Below, piece by piece: positions 5,423-12,540 of a DNA stretch of 18,395 bases; positions within the stretch are counted from its first letter, which is position 1, and each line of letters opens with the position of its first letter. The DNA is taken from assembly GCA_002732675.1 (NCBI GenBank), contig NVRR01000032.1:1-18395 (forward strand). Direction: 5' to 3'. The position numbers were made by a program, and so were the translations under genes. The notes under the pieces were generated by a model that was not told where the DNA came from, made no database searches, and was given only the letters and a program-made list of their open reading frames with translations. Origin of the DNA: Sneathiella sp. Its GTDB lineage: Bacteria; Pseudomonadota; Alphaproteobacteria; Sneathiellales; Sneathiellaceae.

Positions 5423-5764
5423 ATGTTTGATATTCACGATTACTACCCACCTTGCATGATTGCGTCCTACTTCGATCTTCCAGATGGAAGCATCGCTGCA
5501 CAGAAGGTTCGCAAAATCTTCAAAGACTATGGTGTTCCAGACCTTCTTGAAGGTAAGGATCGCACCTCTGATGAAGTCAGTCGTTTTCGACTGTCGGCTG
5601 CATTGAAGTCGGCAAATGCTCTTTTGTTGCGTCTGCCAGATCATGAGCGAAAATCGCCAGCGCGCGAAGAACAGCCGGAGCAAGGTCAGAATCCGATGGA
5701 TCTAGCGCCGTTGTCTGGACCGGAATGCAAAATGCATCCAAGGCAGGGTGTGAAACCCGGATAG
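5423..5764 (+). CDS. Hypothetical protein, 113 aa, overlapping an antisense gene
   Basis: The most natural start is ATG 5423 (a TTG at 5411 extends it); no strong ribosome site is visible. Residues 1-70 look like a folded protein (MIASYFDLPDGSIAAQKVRK, then DYGVPDLLEGKDRTSDEVSR). From about residue 75 to the end the sequence becomes low-quality and proline/glutamine-rich, exactly where it overlaps the opposite-strand gene at 5577-5867. Position after Cro suggests an early regulatory role. I have moderate doubt whether it is expressed. Confidence 0.45.
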   Translation: MFDIHDYYPPCMIASYFDLPDGSIAAQKVRKIFKDYGVPDLLEGKDRTSDEVSRFRLSAALKSANALLLRLPDHERKSPAREEQPEQGQNPMDLAPLSGPECKMHPRQGVKPG

Positions 5765-5867
5765 ACGCGTGTGCGGTAATGTCGTCATGCAGAGCATTGT
5801 GGCTATCGGGCCTCGCGCCGCGCTTCATTTCAGTGATCGAAAATGTCGTTTGGTAGAAAGTTGGCAT
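5577..5867 (-). CDS. Hypothetical protein on the opposite strand, 96 aa
   Basis: ATG 5867-5865 has AAAGGA about 9 nt upstream, a better ribosome site than that of the overlapping plus-strand frame. The product starts with a beta-like segment (MPTFYQTTFSITEMK), has a central His/Asp-rich stretch (DSHNALHDDITAHASIRVSH) and a helical C-terminus (APAVLRALAIFAHDLADATK). Codon use resembles that of the neighbours. It runs against the early rightward operon, so it could be expressed in the prophage state. A TATAAT on the minus strand at 5950-5945 is a candidate -10 box, without a good -35. The family is unknown. Confidence 0.55.
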   Translation of the reverse strand: MPTFYQTTFSITEMKRGARPDSHNALHDDITAHASIRVSHPALDAFCIPVQTTALDPSDSDLAPAVLRALAIFAHDLADATKEHLPTSMQPTVEND

Positions 5868-6073
5868 TTGAAAATCCTTTGAATCGTTTGAAAAGGCCAT
5901 GCCTGCACACAATGAATGCAGTTGGGAAGTGGGCAACTAGAAATATTATAAATAATACCCGCAATCCACACCCCACAGGGGCCAGAATTTAACACCGCAC
6001 GATCCTTCCATGTTGGGCAGAGCCTAATGAGGGGCAGGGGTGCTGTAACCGTCAATGCACAGGAATGTTTGAC

Positions 6074-6538
6074 ATGAGCCAGATGACCACAACCGAAGCT
6101 GCTCTTAAGCAGGCCATTTATCAAACAGTGCGCCGCAATGGTGGCGTTGAATCGGCAGGTTCTCTGGTTGGACTGTCATCCAAAACCATGAGCCGATACC
6201 AGAGCAACGAGCATCCTAAATGCTCCCCCAGTATATTCACGGCTTTTCAGCTTGATGAATGCGGCGGTGATCACATCCTACAAACTTGGGCGCGCGAACG
6301 CGGTTTTAAGCTTGTGAACCGAAATGCCAAGGGGAGGGTCAAGTCCCTATCCAAAACGCTGGCCAAGATTTCCAAGGAACATGGCGATGTCATGCGTGTT
6401 GGCCTTGAAGCCAATGCTGACCTTGAATTTACGCCGACCGAAGCCACACAGTTGCTGCCCCAGATTGAGGATGAAATTGAAGCCCTGCGAGAGCTTAAAA
6501 GCCTCTGCATTGCGACAATCCAGGGTGAAGACCAGTGA
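6074..6538 (+). CDS. CII-position helix-turn-helix regulator, 154 aa
   Basis: I chose ATG 6074 because AGGA ends 9 nt upstream; ATG 6065 lies too close to it. Residues of about 5-60 contain a helix-turn-helix (GGVESAGSLVGLSSKTMSRY) followed by QSNEHPKCSPSIFTAFQLDE, similar in arrangement to phage regulators whose recognition helix precedes 'RYQ....PDFMPADVIADLE'. Residues of about 80-150 are helical and charged with heptad-like spacing, suited to oligomerisation. Position after Cro and before replication genes matches lambda CII. Its stop overlaps the next start (GTGA). Activation of a repressor-establishment promoter is inferred. Confidence 0.7.
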   Translation: MSQMTTTEAALKQAIYQTVRRNGGVESAGSLVGLSSKTMSRYQSNEHPKCSPSIFTAFQLDECGGDHILQTWARERGFKLVNRNAKGRVKSLSKTLAKISKEHGDVMRVGLEANADLEFTPTEATQLLPQIEDEIEALRELKSLCIATIQGEDQ

Positions 6539-7170
6539 GCCAGAATCGCTCAACAGCGGTCATGCAGCGTCGGATTGAACCTCACGACAGCCTTGACGAT
6601 TATCCAACACCACCATGGGCCACAAGGGCGCTGTGTGAGTTCCTGGGCGATACCAGCGAATTGGTATGCCGTGAGCCTGCTGCTAACCGCGGTCACATGG
6701 TCAGGCCTTTGCAAGAGGCGTTCAAGGAAGTTCATCCATCTGACATTTATGACTATGGGGCAGGGTATCCGGTACACGATTACCTTTTTGGCAAAAGGAA
6801 AATGGACTTTGCGGACTGGACCATTACCAACCCGCCATTTCGCCTAGCTAAAGAGTTCATTCTCAAGGCCCAAGAATGCAGTGAACATGGCGTGGCTATG
6901 ATCGTTCGGACTGCGTTCCTCGAGGGAATAGACCGATATAATACCCTTTTCAAATACATACAGCCTAGCGACATTCTTCAATTCACTGAGCGCGTAGTTA
7001 TGCACCGCGGAAAGCTAACCGCAAAAGGCTCAACCGCGACAGCTTATTGCTGGCTAGTTTGGCGCAATTGTTACGGCGTGGATTTCCCCCGTTTCCATTG
7101 GATAGCTCCATGCAGGAAGCGCCTTGAACTTTCAACAGATTACCCAAACCAAGAGGAAACCTCCCAATGA
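6535..7170 (+). CDS. Phage DNA methyltransferase (NPPF type), 211 aa
   Basis: The start is GTG 6535, overlapping the previous stop, with AGGGTGAAG upstream; ATG 6562 is an alternative. Residues 22-30 (DYPTPPWAT) match the N-terminal substrate motif of phage amino-methyltransferases. REPAANRGHM (about 46-55) is the S-adenosylmethionine loop, with the usual glycines partly replaced, and TNPPF (98-102) is motif IV, which holds the target base. NPPF points to N6-adenine or another exocyclic-amino methylation of DNA. It probably marks phage DNA against host restriction. It lies in the early operon, and its stop overlaps the next start by 4 bp. Confidence 0.82.
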   Translation: MSQNRSTAVMQRRIEPHDSLDDYPTPPWATRALCEFLGDTSELVCREPAANRGHMVRPLQEAFKEVHPSDIYDYGAGYPVHDYLFGKRKMDFADWTITNPPFRLAKEFILKAQECSEHGVAMIVRTAFLEGIDRYNTLFKYIQPSDILQFTERVVMHRGKLTAKGSTATAYCWLVWRNCYGVDFPRFHWIAPCRKRLELSTDYPNQEETSQ

Positions 7171-7730
7171 CTGATGTAGCCCATGACCACAACACGAAGG
7201 TAAGCACGGATGCTGTGACTGCCTTCCAGCTATCCAAGCTTCGACGCTCAAAACTGGAAGTCGATTCAACCGGCAATGATCACCACACGCTAACGAGCGA
7301 ACTTGAAGCCTCCGGCCTAAACATGAAGGCAGCCAAAGACGCCTTGAAAATCGTCAAGAAAGGCAAGGTTGAAGCCACGGTTTCTTACCTTGAAAGCCTC
7401 ACTCGTTATCTGCGCATTTTGGGCTGCCCGTTGGAAAAGCAGCAGCTTGATATGTTTGAGCATGGCACCGCTCTCCAGCCCATTGATGAGAAAGCCTATG
7501 ATGAAGGGCTACTTGCCGGGCGCATGGGCGATGATGAATTCGATAGCCCACACGAATTGAACTCTGATTCAGGCAGGGAATGGGCGCGCGGTTATGACGT
7601 TGGCCAAACAGAACGCGGCCGCATTTTGGCAATGGAAGCTGAGCCTTCAGCGGAACTGATCAAGGGCGATGGCGACGCTGATAATGATGATCAGACCGAC
7701 ATTGAAGACAGCGTGACAGCGGCGGAGTGA
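7167..7730 (+). CDS. Phage protein with RMF-like domain, 187 aa
   Basis: ATG 7167 overlaps the previous stop, with GAGGAA about 9 nt upstream. Residues of about 45-95 are helical (LNMKAAKDALKIVKKGKVEA) and resemble the GapR/DUF2312-like helices of other alphaproteobacterial phage proteins. Residues of about 109-150 (AYDEGLLAGRMGDD, later GREWARGYDVGQ) carry the paired 'GY..G' and 'W..G...G' motifs of ribosome modulation factor and CrpP-like proteins. The C-terminal 40 residues are very acidic (GDGDADNDDQTDIED). RMF pairs 70S ribosomes into inactive dimers; whether this fusion binds ribosomes or nucleic acid is unknown. The gene precedes the resolvase by a few bases. Confidence 0.65.
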   Translation: MTDVAHDHNTKVSTDAVTAFQLSKLRRSKLEVDSTGNDHHTLTSELEASGLNMKAAKDALKIVKKGKVEATVSYLESLTRYLRILGCPLEKQQLDMFEHGTALQPIDEKAYDEGLLAGRMGDDEFDSPHELNSDSGREWARGYDVGQTERGRILAMEAEPSAELIKGDGDADNDDQTDIEDSVTAAE

Positions 7731-7734
7731 ACTC

Positions 7735-8313
7735 ATGGGCTGGCTAACAATAGACCCAAGCACCAATACCGGCATTGCGTTCTATGAACCTGGCCAGCCT
7801 GTTCACACTGAAACGTGGAAATTGGGTGCCGGTAAGGCGTGCCATGGGCAGATATTCAAACGCTTCCTGATTAATCTCAGGCGGTTCTGCGCCACCCACA
7901 ATGTGACCGACATTGCGATTGAGGGGCAATCCTTCAACAGCGTTGGCTCATTGGCATCTAAGAACCTTCGCGAGGGCTGGCTGCCCATGACGCATCTGTT
8001 TTGCTTTCAGGAAAAGTTGCCCGCGCCTCGTGATGTTCCGCCAGCAAAATGGCGAACCTATTTCATCGGTGTTGGCCGCGCGCCAAAGCACATTTCCAAA
8101 AACGCCAAGACCAAATGGCTGAAAGACAAGGCCATGGAGAAATGCCGTGAGCGCGGCATCTATCCAGCGAATGACGATGAAGGCGATGCCGTGGGAATTC
8201 TATTCTGGGCTTCGAATGGTGGGCCGGAAGAACAGGCAAAAAAGCGGGCTGAGAAAAAGCAGGCAAGCCTCGAAAAACGCAGACAGACCAAGATGGATTT
8301 ACAACCAGCATGA
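7735..8313 (+). CDS. RuvC-like Holliday-junction resolvase, 192 aa
   Basis: The acidic catalytic residues of the RuvC/RNase-H fold are present in order: Asp7 (TIDPSTNTG), Glu63 (IAIEGQ), and Asp148 with Asp151 (DDEGDAVG). Length is close to bacterial RuvC (about 170 aa), with a lysine-rich C-terminal tail (KKRAEKKQASLEKRRQTK) that may help bind DNA. GGAG lies 8 nt before ATG 7735. Phage versions resolve branched DNA before packaging or during replication-linked recombination. Placement beside the helicase gene supports that role. The stop overlaps the helicase start. Confidence 0.88.
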   Translation: MGWLTIDPSTNTGIAFYEPGQPVHTETWKLGAGKACHGQIFKRFLINLRRFCATHNVTDIAIEGQSFNSVGSLASKNLREGWLPMTHLFCFQEKLPAPRDVPPAKWRTYFIGVGRAPKHISKNAKTKWLKDKAMEKCRERGIYPANDDEGDAVGILFWASNGGPEEQAKKRAEKKQASLEKRRQTKMDLQPA

Positions 8314-9758
8314 ACATTCAACAAGGCGACCCAGGCATTCAGGCGGGTGAAGATCAAAACCTATACCGCATGGCTCCCCATAATCTGGAAGCAGAGCAGG
8401 CACTTTTAGGTGCCATACTCATCAACAACGATGCGTATTATACGGTTTCAGATTTCCTTGAGGTTGACCATTTTCACGAAGAACTGCACCGCAAGATTTT
8501 CTATGTGATGGGGCAGCTTTTGTCGGATGGCGGCAAGGTCAATCCAATCACCATCAAATCGTTTCTCGATCCTGATGCCATGGTTGGTGAGGTCACAGTC
8601 ACTCAATATCTCGTTCACTTGGCAACCGAAGCTGCAACCATTGTGAACGCGCCGGATTACGGCCAAGCCATCAAGGATATGTATCAACGCCGCAAAGCGA
8701 TCGATGTTGCCGAAGGCCTTGTGAATGCTATGCTTGATGTTGATGTGGACCTAACGCCCAAGGCAGCAATCGACCAAGCCATTACGCATTTGCACGAGGC
8801 AGCAACCAGCAAATCAATCGTGGGTTTGAAAACCCTTCATGATCTGGCAGGCGATTCCATCCAGAAAACCAGCGATGTGTATGCGGGTAAAGAATTGGCA
8901 GGCTATTCAACCGGGCTGAACGATCTGGACAAGATGATTGATTGTTTAGTGCCGGGTGATCTTGTTCCGCTGTTTGGCCGCTCAGGAACATTCAAGACCG
9001 CTCTTTCCACTCAGATAGGCCTGAGCGTTGCCCGGCAAGGCGGCAAAGTTCTCATGATCCAGATGGAAATGAAAGGCTACCAAATCGCCCAACGGGTTTT
9101 GTCCGCTGAAACGGGCATTAGCGCCCAGCGCCAGCGGCAGGGCAAGCTTGGCGAGCCGGACTTTGAAAGGCTGATCAACAGCCAGGCAACGCTCAAAGAC
9201 CTGCCATTTTGGATTTACACGCCCGGCAAGATGACATGGGCGCAGATGAGCCTGTTTATAGAGCGCATCAAGCGCCTGCGCGGCTTGGATATGGTGATCA
9301 TCGACCATCAGCGCCGCGTGGCTCCAGAGGGCCGCATGAGCGCCATTGAAACCATTGAAAACTTCTTCAACGGCATGATGGATATGAAGCAGCAGCATGA
9401 TTTGATTTTCATGCCCTTGGTGCAGCTCAAAACCGACGACATGAGGTTTCAGGTCGATAGGCCAAAGGTGAACAATGCCTATGGCGGGGATGTGATCAAC
9501 AACTCGGCCGATCTGATAATTGCCACCCACAATGAGCATCGGTTGCTGATGAAAAGCCCTGTGGAAACAAGCTCTTCCAAATACGGGGCTTGGATAGAGA
9601 AATGCGACAAATGGAAGGGCAAGGCCGAGATTGGTTGCCTGAAATACCGCAATGGCGCTGAGCTACCATATCGCACCTTCAACGTGGATGGTCCGCGCAT
9701 GCTGTTTAGCGACATTTCCAAACCTGAATTTGAAAACAACCCGATGGGATTAATTTAA
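8310..9758 (+). CDS. dnaB: DnaB-type replicative helicase, 482 aa
   Basis: This is the phage replicative helicase, expected to unwind the replication fork as a hexamer. The N-terminal DnaB domain is at about residues 23-165, opening with the signature LEAEQALLGAIL. The RecA-like ATPase domain follows, with Walker A GRSGTFKT (223-230) and Walker B MVIIDH (328-333). The usual 'DYLQL' after Walker B is replaced by DHQRRV, a variation to note. GRSG-TFKT also differs from the bacterial GxPGMGKT. Total length equals bacterial DnaB (about 470 aa). The ATGA overlap with the resolvase shows coupled translation. Confidence 0.9.
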   Translation: MNIQQGDPGIQAGEDQNLYRMAPHNLEAEQALLGAILINNDAYYTVSDFLEVDHFHEELHRKIFYVMGQLLSDGGKVNPITIKSFLDPDAMVGEVTVTQYLVHLATEAATIVNAPDYGQAIKDMYQRRKAIDVAEGLVNAMLDVDVDLTPKAAIDQAITHLHEAATSKSIVGLKTLHDLAGDSIQKTSDVYAGKELAGYSTGLNDLDKMIDCLVPGDLVPLFGRSGTFKTALSTQIGLSVARQGGKVLMIQMEMKGYQIAQRVLSAETGISAQRQRQGKLGEPDFERLINSQATLKDLPFWIYTPGKMTWAQMSLFIERIKRLRGLDMVIIDHQRRVAPEGRMSAIETIENFFNGMMDMKQQHDLIFMPLVQLKTDDMRFQVDRPKVNNAYGGDVINNSADLIIATHNEHRLLMKSPVETSSSKYGAWIEKCDKWKGKAEIGCLKYRNGAELPYRTFNVDGPRMLFSDISKPEFENNPMGLI

Positions 9759-9952
9759 TGAGCGATTCAAAAAGCAGTTCAAGTAATGGCGTAGGCTTTG
9801 TTGGCCTACTAACAGTCCTTTTTATCGGGCTGAAACTGACCAATTATATCGATTGGTCTTGGTGGTGGGTTTTGTCAGCCATTTGGATCCCCGCAGCTCT
9901 TGTGGCGGTGATACTCGTGTTGGTTTTAATTTCTCAGTGGTTAAACGATTGA
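9758..9952 (+). CDS. Small two-pass membrane protein, 64 aa
   Basis: The ATG overlaps the helicase stop by one base (TAATG). After a Ser/Lys-rich N-terminus (MSDSKSSSSNG) come two hydrophobic helices, about 12-28 and 36-60, separated by YIDWSWWWV. Proteins of this exact form (Ser-rich start, 'IDWSWWWVL', 'WIPAAL') are widespread in phages and prophages, but I know no demonstrated function. Membrane location beside replication genes suggests a role in anchoring or host interference, which is speculation. Confidence 0.8.
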   Translation: MSDSKSSSSNGVGFVGLLTVLFIGLKLTNYIDWSWWWVLSAIWIPAALVAVILVLVLISQWLND

Positions 9953-9986
9953 ACCAGCCCCTCTCACAATCTTTTGAGGTTTTGCA

Positions 9987-10418
9987 ATGTCCAGCGAAAA
10001 GGGCCGGTTGGACCTCATATGCGAACAGGTTGGCATTCGCATTCGGCCAGTTACCCGCAGGCGCAAAGGCCCTGAAACCCATGCACGAGAAACACTCAGG
10101 CGGCTTATGCACAAATACGGTGAGGGACACTTGGTGCTGGTTCTCAAATGCATACGTGAAAGCAAGAACAATGCTGGTGAAGCCTGGTCGGAGAACATCA
10201 ATGCCATCTCAGATGTGCTGTTGCTTAAGCCAGAATGGGGCAGGGAACGCGCCGGGGAACTATTGGATGCAATGGACCACATAGACCTTGGAACGCTCAG
10301 GAAGAAGCACAAGGACCGCAGACCATGGCCATTGCGCGATGGCATACGAACAGACTTACTGAACCACTTAGAGGCCCAATTGAATGACAGCGCAGAACCT
10401 ACATTTGACGGTATCTGA
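9987..10418 (+). CDS. Conserved alphaproteobacterial phage protein, 143 aa
   Basis: GAGG lies about 9 nt before ATG 9987. The central motif RIRPVTRRRKGPETHARETL and then GEGHLVLVLKCIRESKNNAG match a conserved hypothetical family common in rhizobial phages and prophages. The basic RPVTRRRKGPETHAR segment could contact nucleic acid. A later block, MDHIDLGTLRKKH, is also typical. No enzymatic motif is visible. It overlaps the next gene by 35 bp, so the two are probably coexpressed. Confidence 0.78.
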   Translation: MSSEKGRLDLICEQVGIRIRPVTRRRKGPETHARETLRRLMHKYGEGHLVLVLKCIRESKNNAGEAWSENINAISDVLLLKPEWGRERAGELLDAMDHIDLGTLRKKHKDRRPWPLRDGIRTDLLNHLEAQLNDSAEPTFDGI

Positions 10419-11061
10419 CACTCTACCGGATGAGTTCGACATTTTTGACATGGTTCGGCTGCGTCTGTTGGAAATGGCAGATACCATTGCGCATGCCAAT
10501 GTTGGGTTTGTTGGGCCTTCGTCAAAGGTCACATGGTGGCCAGAAACCAAAGATGGCAATGATTATGCCAAAGACAGCACAAGATACAGGCCAGATGCAG
10601 CCGCCTTATCGCGGGCCGATGAATCACTTGGCTGGATTTCCCAATTTATTGATGACGATCAGGCCAGAACTGCGCTATCAAACTGGCTGAGATGCATGGT
10701 TTTGGGCAGCCACGAGTATTCATTTGCGGCTTGGTGCAAGAAAAACGGTAAAATCCGTCGCACAGCAGACAGGCAAATTCGTAAGTCAATTCAGCAAATT
10801 GCGGCAAGTCTTTGTAAAAGTGGTGTTTTGTTACACGCTCCTGAGCAATCGAGGGTGTCTACATTTGCACCGAAACAGGGCATAAACCCAATCAACATCG
10901 CGAGAGTTAACGATTGGCTGCACTATGGTGAGTCGATCAAACTCCAAGACCTTCCCGAACATCGAGATTTGACATGGGCTGCAAAGCAAAATGACCGTCG
11001 CAGGCAACGGGTTGCGCGCGCCAAGAAACAGGCGCAGAGCAGCCAAGGGGCGTCGGTTTGA
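10384..11061 (+). CDS. DUF6362-like phage protein with possible HTH, 225 aa
   Basis: ATG 10384 lies inside the previous gene's end, with GAGG about 9 nt upstream. The arrangement RPDAAALSRADESLGWISQF followed, some 40 residues on, by a basic helical segment (NGKIRRTADRQIRKSIQQIA) matches the DUF6362 pattern 'A.SRMDEALGWL.WL... FG.SR.T..RR...A...IA..L', which looks like a helix-turn-helix. Family members normally end there. This one has an additional 80-residue tail ending in a strongly basic segment (NDRRRQRVARAKKQAQ). It may be a late regulator of the early operon; that is inference. Confidence 0.65.
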   Translation: MTAQNLHLTVSDTLPDEFDIFDMVRLRLLEMADTIAHANVGFVGPSSKVTWWPETKDGNDYAKDSTRYRPDAAALSRADESLGWISQFIDDDQARTALSNWLRCMVLGSHEYSFAAWCKKNGKIRRTADRQIRKSIQQIAASLCKSGVLLHAPEQSRVSTFAPKQGINPINIARVNDWLHYGESIKLQDLPEHRDLTWAAKQNDRRRQRVARAKKQAQSSQGASV

Positions 11062-11236
11062 GGTTGTTTACAGAACGCGCCGGGCTAAGCAGCTATGGCG
11101 TGCTGTAGCCGCAGGCATGGCTGGGGTGGATGTTGAGACTTTGGGCAAATTGCCAGCTGGTGCGCGGGATGTGTGTTTGCGTACAGTTAGGAAAATACAG
11201 GCGCAGCGGGTTGGGGCGTTGCGTTTGATTTCTTGA
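10991..11236 (+). CDS. Small basic hypothetical protein, 81 aa
   Basis: The frame begins at ATG 10991, overlapping the preceding gene by 71 bp; an internal start is possible. The first 25 residues are arginine-rich (LRAPRNRRRAAKGRRF). The remainder is protein-like (AKQLWRAVAAGMAGVDVETL, later CLRTVRKIQAQRVGAL) and keeps good codon use past the end of the overlapping gene, which argues that it is real. The charge suggests nucleic-acid binding. It is the last gene before the probable operon terminator. Confidence 0.5.
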   Translation: MTVAGNGLRAPRNRRRAAKGRRFEVVYRTRRAKQLWRAVAAGMAGVDVETLGKLPAGARDVCLRTVRKIQAQRVGALRLIS

Positions 11237-11487
11237 TATGACTGGCGCTGTATAGCGACGGTAACGAGACAAGGCGTGGTGTGTTTAAGCATTTGACCGC
11301 TCGACCAGCACATTACGGCCCACCACAGGGCAGCGCTTTTGGGCATGTGCGTACCTCCAAGCCCTACCAATTCGCCCAATAGGGCAACACGATTTTAACG
11401 GCGTGCCATTCCTTTTTGGAGCAAGCGCCGTGTCTACGGGAAGGGGCACAGGGCCGTAGAGGCTGAGCAGGACTTGAGTAATCGCGC

Positions 11488-11519
11488 TGGGGAGGCGTCA
11501 ATCCTGTACTCCCCATTTT
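11488..11519 (+). terminator. Probable rho-independent terminator of the rightward early operon
   Basis: TGGGGAG (11488-11494) pairs with CTCCCCA (11509-11515) around a 14-nt loop and is followed by TTTTATT. The loop is longer than usual, so the call is moderate. Location after the last early gene fits. Confidence 0.5.
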
Positions 11520-11678
11520 ATTCGCCCAATGGGCAAACGACAACAGTACCAGTTCCGCCTCTCATTGAAGCGCCTCTGAGTTGGTCATTTGGCCGCCCCC
11601 ACTGTGTTCTGCAATAGAGCTGTTGATTTTGTACTCCAACGGCTTGGGATATACGGGGCGGTATTCGTTTACGAACAT

Positions 11679-11712
11679 CAAACCACCTTGAGGGGTGTTT
11701 TCGGGTGGTTTG
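11679..11712. repeat. Perfect 9-bp inverted repeat
   Basis: CAAACCACC and GGTGGTTTG are separated by 16 nt. On the minus strand the 3' arm includes AAGGTGG, which could act as ribosome site for ATG 11678; the hairpin would hide it. Confidence 0.55.
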
Positions 11713-11757
11713 GAGACACAACAGTTTCTTGATTGTCGCAGAAAGACGATCAAGAAC

Positions 11758-11845
11758 CGCAGTTTTGTTTGCATAACCCTTTCAACGTGTAAGAGAAACG
11801 CGGTTTTGTTTACATGAGAGTTTGGCAGGATTGTAGTTGTTTGCA
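11758..11845 (+). repeat. Phased TTGTTTRCA repeats (iteron-like)
   Basis: CGCAGTTTTGTTTGCAT (11758-11774) and CGCGGTTTTGTTTACAT (11799-11815) differ at two of 17 positions. A third copy matches in the core, TTGTTTGCA (11837-11845). The cores are 41 and 31 bp apart, near four and three helical turns. Confidence 0.5.
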
Positions 11846-11910
11846 CTTTTTGCAAAGAAGTCCTTTCGTCTGCCTAATTTAATTCCGTGATCAGAGCAAT
11901 CAGGCAGATT

Positions 11911-11936
11911 CAACTGTGTTCATATGAACACGGTTG
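11911..11936. promoter_or_regulatory. 26-bp near-perfect palindrome, candidate operator
   Basis: GTGTTCATATGAACAC is a perfect 16-bp palindrome (11916-11931). It extends after one mismatched pair to CAAC/GTTG on either side. It lies about 100 bp upstream of the exported-protein gene and is a likely site for a symmetric dimeric regulator. Confidence 0.5.
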
Positions 11937-12035
11937 GTGCCGATGGCAAACAGCCTGTCACTTTTAACAGGGTTGTAGAGTTCTATTAGCTCAATCATTC
12001 TGGTTGTAATGCGGTTCTGATGAATGAGGTTGGTT

Positions 12036-12533
12036 GTGTCTATTAAAAACGTGGTCTTTGGTGTTGTTGTTTCGGTAGGTCTTTCCTGTGGCGTAGCGAA
12101 TGCAAATTGGGTGTTTCAAGAGCAGGGAGGGGCGTTTTCCGACGATAGTTTGAAACTCGCTGTTACGGTTTCTCAAACCGGGCTGGCTCTAGGTGTCCGA
12201 TGCACAAACTCAGATAAATTGGAATTGGCTTTCATTACTGAAGAAAAGATCAAAGCCAAAACAGCTGATACTCTGAATTTATTGGCTCCTTTATTGCGAT
12301 TACGCGTGGACAGCAACGATATTATAGATTTTGATGTTGTGCTGAGTGAGGCGGATGGAATCTTGATGGGGATTGCTACTGCTCAGCCGAATCTTTTATC
12401 TGAGATTAAAAAAGCAAAACGCAAAATTTCCGTGGTGCTTTCCATCGCAGGTGAACAGTATCATGAAACAGTTTTCTCAGTTCGGGGAAGTACCAAAGCA
12501 ATGCAAAAGCTTGAGAGCAAATGCGGCTTTTGA
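12036..12533 (+). CDS. Probable exported protein with signal peptide, 165 aa
   Basis: GTG 12036 has GAGG 6 nt upstream; ATG 12024 would add four residues but lacks a ribosome site. The N-terminus is a classic Sec signal: Lys followed by a hydrophobic core (VVFGVVVSVGLSCGV) and a cleavage site after VANA. The mature part starts NWVFQEQGGAFSDDS and has a VRCTNSDKLELAF strand and a C-terminal cysteine (KCGF), so one disulfide is possible. The 'W....D.F.D....' start followed by 'L.VRC' resembles small periplasmic proteins encoded by prophages and by type VI clusters (VasI-like), but assignment is uncertain. AT-rich DNA and independent position suggest a moron. Confidence 0.65.
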   Translation: MSIKNVVFGVVVSVGLSCGVANANWVFQEQGGAFSDDSLKLAVTVSQTGLALGVRCTNSDKLELAFITEEKIKAKTADTLNLLAPLLRLRVDSNDIIDFDVVLSEADGILMGIATAQPNLLSEIKKAKRKISVVLSIAGEQYHETVFSVRGSTKAMQKLESKCGF

Positions 12534-12540
12534 GCGAAAG

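Larger units (their letters stand above)
11237..12035. other. Structured non-coding region, about 800 bp
   Basis: I see no convincing long gene. The stretch holds two near-identical small hairpins (TTCGCCCAAT-type, 11371 and 11521), a 7-bp stem TCTACGG/CCGTAGA at 11433-11460, a probable terminator near 11.5 kb, a perfect 9-bp inverted repeat at 11679-11712, a phased repeat series at 11758-11845 and a 26-bp palindrome at 11911-11936. A 38-codon minus-strand frame (11678-11562) has a good ribosome site but is uncertain. Confidence 0.55.

Noticed and set aside
8982..9539. 185-codon minus-strand frame opposite the helicase gene
   Set aside because: Histidine-rich antisense shadow of a gene with clear helicase motifs.
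9941..10525. 194-codon minus-strand frame over two conserved phage genes
   Set aside because: The plus-strand frames have recognisable conserved motifs and ribosome sites; this one has none.
11562..11855. 97-codon minus-strand frame in the non-coding region
   Set aside because: The first 59 residues run through the repeat series and look random; only the last 38 codons have a ribosome site, and these are reported as uncertain.
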